Part shown: piece after piece, positions 60,789 through 64,000 of the stretch
How positions within the stretch are numbered: the stretch's first letter is position 1
How the letters are laid out: the number at the start of each line of letters is the position of its first letter
Translations under genes and position numbers: made by a program
Origin: Zoogloea oleivorans
GTDB lineage: Bacteria; Pseudomonadota; Gammaproteobacteria; Burkholderiales; Rhodocyclaceae
Length of the DNA: 64,000 bases
Reading direction: 5' to 3'
Assembly (NCBI GenBank): GCA_030157785.1
Contig: JAOAUC010000024.1
Coordinates: 1 to 64,000 of the forward strand
Notes under the pieces: model-generated
Databases searched by the model: none
Told to the model about the DNA's origin: nothing
What the model saw: only the letters and a program-made list of their open reading frames with translations

Positions 60789-61241
60789 ATGAGAACCTGG
60801 AAACCGAACGTCACGGTGGCGGCTGTGGTGGAGCGCGACGGGCGCTTTCTGCTGGTGGAAGAAGAGACCGAGACGGGTTTGCGCTTCAACCAGCCGGCTG
60901 GTCATCTGGATCAGGGGGAGTCGCTGGTGCATGCCGCGGCCCGCGAGGCGCTGGAGGAAACTGCGCATCACTTCCGGCCGGAGTTTCTGGTGGGCATCTA
61001 CCAGTGGCCGAAGCCGGATAGTGACATCACCTATCTGCGCTTTGCCTTCGGCGGTTCGATCAGCGGTTTCGATGCAGAGCGAACGCTTGATTCGGGCATC
61101 GTGCGAGCGGTGTGGCTGACGCTGGACGAACTGCGGGCCACCCGCGAGCGGCATCGCAGCCCGCTGATCCTGCAGTGCTGCGAAGACTATCTGGCTGGGT
61201 CGCGCTATCCGCTGGACCTGATCCGGCATTACGACGCTTGA
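60789..61241 (+). CDS. NUDIX hydrolase (NudJ-like phosphatase)
   Basis: 150 aa. The Nudix box begins after NQPAGHLDQGESLVHAA and ends with REALEETAHH, with good match to the NudJ group that removes phosphate from HMP-PP and other nucleoside di/triphosphates. The ATG at 60789 begins a three-gene operon: this gene, a secreted protein and mnmA. NudJ is often found beside mnmA (trmU). Confidence 0.88.
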   Translation: MRTWKPNVTVAAVVERDGRFLLVEEETETGLRFNQPAGHLDQGESLVHAAAREALEETAHHFRPEFLVGIYQWPKPDSDITYLRFAFGGSISGFDAERTLDSGIVRAVWLTLDELRATRERHRSPLILQCCEDYLAGSRYPLDLIRHYDA

Positions 61242-61804
61242 TGTGGCGCGGGCTTGTCCTGTGCCTGATGCTGTGGGCCGGACTGGTGCTGGCGGACGAG
61301 CGAGTGGGGATCTGTTTCAACTACGGTTGCCTGAATGAGGCGAGCGTGGTGTTTTCGGAGGGGCGGCTGGCGGATGTTCGTGAGCGCCTGATGCTGGCGG
61401 ATTCGGCCTTTGCCGAGCGGGCGATCCTGGCCCAGGCGGTCGGGCAACTGTACCGCTGGGCAGGCGAGCAGTCGCCGATCAGTGCGGATCGGCCGGGTGA
61501 TTTCCTGGACGACGATATATACGGGAAGATGGATTGTATCGATCACGCGGAGTCCACCACCCGTTTGCTGACGATGCTGGAGGTGCGGGGCTTTCTGCGC
61601 TTTCATGTGGTGGCGCCGATAGGCCGGCGGGTGCGCTGGCTGGTGGCCCAGCATTTTTCGGCGGTGATTCGCGAGCGGAATGACGAGGCGCCGGATACCG
61701 GCGCGCGATTTGTAGTAGATACCTGGTTCGGGGAGCACGGCGATCCGGCCGTGGTGTTGCCCCTGGAAGACTGGCTGGATGGAGAAGGACCGAATGTCTC
61801 GTAA
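61241..61804 (+). CDS. Secreted protein with transglutaminase-like Cys-His-Asp pattern
   Basis: 187 aa. An N-terminal hydrophobic signal ([15 protein letters not shown]) leads to a globular domain. [14 protein letters not shown] places a Cys at a helix start, AQHFSAVI a His and FVVDTWF an Asp, in the order and spacing seen in bacterial transglutaminase-like cysteine proteases. I do not recognise a named family. The ATG overlaps the NUDIX stop (TGATG), and the end overlaps the mnmA start by 11 bp. Enzyme activity is inferred from the residue pattern only. Confidence 0.7.
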   Translation: MWRGLVLCLMLWAGLVLADERVGICFNYGCLNEASVVFSEGRLADVRERLMLADSAFAERAILAQAVGQLYRWAGEQSPISADRPGDFLDDDIYGKMDCIDHAESTTRLLTMLEVRGFLRFHVVAPIGRRVRWLVAQHFSAVIRERNDEAPDTGARFVVDTWFGEHGDPAVVLPLEDWLDGEGPNVS

Positions 61805-62906
61805 GGAAAAAGTCGTTGTCGGCATGTCCGGCGGTGTGGATTCGGCCGTAGCCGCGTTGCTTCTCAAGCAGCAGGGCTACGACGTGGTCGGCCTGTTCAT
61901 GAAAAACTGGGAGGACGACGACGACGACGAATACTGTTCGACCCGGGAGGATCTGGTGGACGTGGTGTCGGTGGCCGACGTGATCGGCATCGAGCTGGAA
62001 GTCGTCAACTTCTCGAAGGAGTACAAGGAGCGGGTTTTTGCCGATTTCCTGCGCGAATACGAGGCCGGCCGTACGCCGAACCCGGACATCCTGTGCAACT
62101 CGGAAATCAAGTTCAAGGCCTTCCTCGACCACGCTATGGCGCTGGGCGCCGACCGCATCGCCACCGGCCACTACGCCCAGGTGCGCGAATGGACCAACGA
62201 TGGGCGCACCGAATACCAGCTCCTGAAGGCAGAGGATGGCACCAAGGACCAGAGCTACTTCCTGTATCGCCTGAATCAGGCGCAGTTGTCGAAAACCCTC
62301 TTTCCCATCGGGCACCTCTACAAGCGCGATGTGCGCAAGATGGCCGAAGCGGCGGGGCTGCATGTGCATGCCAAGAAGGATTCGACCGGCATCTGCTTCA
62401 TCGGCGAACGGCCGTTCCGGGAGTTTCTGGCCCGCTATCTGCCAGCCAAACCGGGTGAGATCCGCACGCTGGAAGGTGACAAGGTCATTGGCCAGCATCA
62501 GGGCCTGATGCATCACACCATCGGCCAGCGCAAGGGCCTGCAGATCGGCGGCATCAAGGGTAATCAGGACGAGGCCGGCGAGCACGATGCCTGGTATGCC
62601 GCCCGCAAGGACATGGAGAAGAACGTGCTCTACGTGGTGCAGGGGCACGCCCATCCGGCCTTGCTGAAGGAGCGTCTGGTTGCTGCCGACCTGTCGTGGG
62701 TCTCGGGGCGTGATCCGCGTACCCACTGGGTTTACACGGCCAAGCCGCGCTATCGCACGCCGGATGCCCCGTGCGAGATCGATGTGCTGGCGGACGGCCG
62801 TGCCGAGATTGTGTTTGCCCAGCCCCAGTGGGCGGTGACGCCGGGGCAGAGTGTGGTGATCTACGAAAGCCGGGTGTGCCTGGGCGGCGGGATTATCGTT
62901 GCGTAA
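61794..62906 (+). CDS. mnmA: tRNA-specific 2-thiouridylase MnmA
   Basis: 370 aa. MnmA thiolates U34 of Glu, Gln and Lys tRNAs. Motifs: PP-loop [10 protein letters not shown], catalytic Cys of the CNSEIKF segment, second Cys in [12 protein letters not shown] and the [17 protein letters not shown] loop. The ATG at 61794 follows GAGAAGGACC and overlaps the preceding gene. A strong terminator follows. Confidence 0.96.
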   Translation: MSRKEKVVVGMSGGVDSAVAALLLKQQGYDVVGLFMKNWEDDDDDEYCSTREDLVDVVSVADVIGIELEVVNFSKEYKERVFADFLREYEAGRTPNPDILCNSEIKFKAFLDHAMALGADRIATGHYAQVREWTNDGRTEYQLLKAEDGTKDQSYFLYRLNQAQLSKTLFPIGHLYKRDVRKMAEAAGLHVHAKKDSTGICFIGERPFREFLARYLPAKPGEIRTLEGDKVIGQHQGLMHHTIGQRKGLQIGGIKGNQDEAGEHDAWYAARKDMEKNVLYVVQGHAHPALLKERLVAADLSWVSGRDPRTHWVYTAKPRYRTPDAPCEIDVLADGRAEIVFAQPQWAVTPGQSVVIYESRVCLGGGIIVA

Positions 62907-62927
62907 GTGCCTTGGGGGCTGTGACGT

Positions 62928-62956
62928 AAAAAGGGCGCCGTGATGGCGCCCTTTTT
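62928..62956. terminator. Bidirectional terminator between mnmA and the transglycosylase gene
   Basis: AAAAAGGGCGCC (62928-62939), loop GTGAT, GGCGCCCTTTTT (62945-62956): a perfect 12-bp stem with T-run on both strands. It serves both convergent genes. Confidence 0.9.
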
Positions 62957-62972
62957 AATGCTTGCGTTCCGC

Positions 62973-63602
62973 TCAGGGGTTCTGGGCGAGGCGCATGGGC
63001 GGGTAGGCCCAGTTGTGCTCCCAGGCTGAGCGGACGATGTTCGGATATTCGGCCCGGCCAAGGCTGCCGTTGTAACGGCCCAGGGCGCGGAAGAGATCAC
63101 CCTTTTCGATATCCACGTAGTGACGCAGGATCGTGCAACCAAAGCGCAGGTTGGTACGCATGTGGAAGAGGTTGCTGTCGGGGGCACCGATGAGCCGGCC
63201 CCAGAAGGGCATTACCTGCATGTAGCCACGTGCACCTGCGGAGGACAGGGCGTATTTCTTGAAGCCGCTTTCCACCTGGATCAGGCCGAGCACCATTTGC
63301 GGATCAAGGCCGGCCCGGGTGGCTTCGTAGTGCACTGTGCGCAGCAATTCCGAACGGTAGGTTTCGTCGGGAATGCGCCGTGCAAGGCGCTGGGACATTT
63401 CGGCCAGCCAGCGGGCCCGCTCGGGTGAGCGCTGGAAGCTCGGGTCGAGCGGTGCCTGATCGCTCACCGCAGCGTGCAGGGCGGCCTGCACGCTGGCGGC
63501 CAGCGGCTCGTACTGCTGGTTGCCGGCCAGCGCGCCCGTCGCCCATCCCGCCAGTGAAAGGGCGAGGAGGCTTGAGGCAATGACGGAGCGCATGGCTTGC
63601 AT
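62973..63602 (-). CDS. Lytic transglycosylase (SLT domain)
   Basis: 209 aa with a signal peptide (VIASSLLALSLAGWATGALAG). The SLT domain shows the catalytic Glu in GLIQVESGFKKYALSSAGARGYMQVMPFW, and later RYNGSLGRAEYPN. It cleaves peptidoglycan glycan strands in the periplasm. A start at the second Met (codon 4, ATG) is also possible. It is 4 bp after proS on the same strand, so the two are likely co-transcribed. Confidence 0.88.
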   Translation of the reverse strand: MQAMRSVIASSLLALSLAGWATGALAGNQQYEPLAASVQAALHAAVSDQAPLDPSFQRSPERARWLAEMSQRLARRIPDETYRSELLRTVHYEATRAGLDPQMVLGLIQVESGFKKYALSSAGARGYMQVMPFWGRLIGAPDSNLFHMRTNLRFGCTILRHYVDIEKGDLFRALGRYNGSLGRAEYPNIVRSAWEHNWAYPPMRLAQNP

Positions 63603-63605
63603 CGA

Positions 63606-64000
63606 TCAGCCCCGCAGCTTGCCGATGACGGTGGCAGCCACATCGGCCAGCGCCAGCTTGGTGGCTTCGGCTTCACGACGACCTTGATATTCGACCACGC
63701 CTTCCTTCAGACCACGGTCGCCGATCACCACCCGGTGCGGGGTGCCGATCAGTTCGTTGTCGGCCAGCAGCGAGCCCGGGCGCTCGTCCCGGTCGTCGAG
63801 GAAAACGTCGATGCCGGCGCCCTGCAGCTCGGCGTAGAGGGCGTCGGCGGCGTCACGCACGGCTTCGGACTTGGCGTAGCCCATCGGCACGATGACCGCT
63901 TCGAAGGGGGCGATGGCCTCGGGCCAGATGATGCCGCGGGCGTCGTAGTTTTGCTCGATGGCGGCACCGAGGATGCGCGACACGCCGATGCCGTAGCAGC
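63606..64000 (-). CDS. proS: Prolyl-tRNA synthetase, C-terminal part; 5' end outside window
   Basis: The visible 130 codons form the end of a bacterial-type ProS. The frame stays open to the window edge ([16 protein letters not shown], the last class II catalytic motif), followed by the anticodon-binding domain ([15 protein letters not shown] and [29 protein letters not shown]). The C-terminus ends normally, 4 bp before the lytic transglycosylase start. Most of the gene lies to the right. Confidence 0.95.
   Translation of the reverse strand, partial: CYGIGVSRILGAAIEQNYDARGIIWPEAIAPFEAVIVPMGYAKSEAVRDAADALYAELQGAGIDVFLDDRDERPGSLLADNELIGTPHRVVIGDRGLKEGVVEYQGRREAEATKLALADVAATVIGKLRG

Overview
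The window is 64 kb of high-GC chromosomal DNA. The gene families (two PQQ alcohol dehydrogenase operons, a Neisseria/Bordetella-type porin, a fimT-pilVWXY1E cluster, divergent DegS-like protease and Nif3-like genes, FeeM-type acyltransferase, AmiC/TsaE/QueG neighbourhood) suggest a betaproteobacterium, probably of the Rhodocyclales (Azospira/Thauera/Azoarcus-like). This assignment is inferred from gene content only. The window opens inside a sigma-54 activator gene and closes inside proS. No rRNA, tRNA, CRISPR array, insertion sequence or prophage was recognised.

Layout. 0-3.5 kb: the 3' part of the sigma-54 activator, a repeat-bearing spacer, then a visibly AT-richer island with a Shedu-type (SduA) anti-phage nuclease and a small protein carrying a HEPN-like R-N-x4-H motif. 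3.5-7.4 kb: flavin reductase, nitronate monooxygenase and PaiB genes divergent from a MocR-type regulator. 8-11.7 kb: operon porin - PQQ dehydrogenase - dihaem cytochrome c. 12-14.1 kb: thiC, followed by a mobile-looking inverted repeat and a second, diverged copy of the thiC 3' end. 14.2-20.7 kb: minor pilin / PilY1 / PilE cluster. 20.7-24.3 kb: TauE-like exporter and an aspA-dicarboxylate symporter operon. 24.5-27.6 kb: a second PQQ operon in the order dehydrogenase - XoxJ-like binding protein - cytochrome c. 28-36 kb: epd, fadH, two MFS transporters, a LysR regulator and a DegS-like protease. 36-39.5 kb: Nif3-like protein, a frame-broken FimV-like gene and a DUF2889 gene. 39.8-42 kb: sucCD. 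42-47.6 kb: TerC, PP2C phosphatase, FHA protein, class II cyclic nucleotide phosphodiesterase-like protein and a GAF-PilB/GspE ATPase. 47.6-64 kb: mainly housekeeping genes (amiC, tsaE, queG, feeM-like, murI, cobalamin adenosyltransferase, alaS, two NUDIX genes, algC, ilvE, mnmA, lytic transglycosylase, proS).

How it works together. The two PQQ operons appear co-regulated. Each has a sigma-54 -24/-12 promoter (GG-N10-GC) and, 55-110 bp further upstream, GAGAC/GTCTC half-sites including a shared ACAGGTGTYTCAATT block. Both dehydrogenases carry Asp two residues after the catalytic Asp, the signature associated with lanthanide-dependent enzymes. The pilin cluster, the FimV-like gene and the GAF-ATPase point to surface motility or secretion functions spread across the window.

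The observations I would follow first are: (1) the PP2C-FHA-phosphodiesterase-GAF/ATPase cluster as a possible signalling module controlling a pilus/secretion motor; (2) an array of 19-bp perfect palindromes in 21-bp register at 56.19-56.43 kb, which is also an open heptad-repeat reading frame; (3) the REPIN-like 86-88 bp elements and the duplicated thiC tail; (4) the Shedu/HEPN island; (5) the shared sigma-54 control of two lanthanide-signature PQQ systems.
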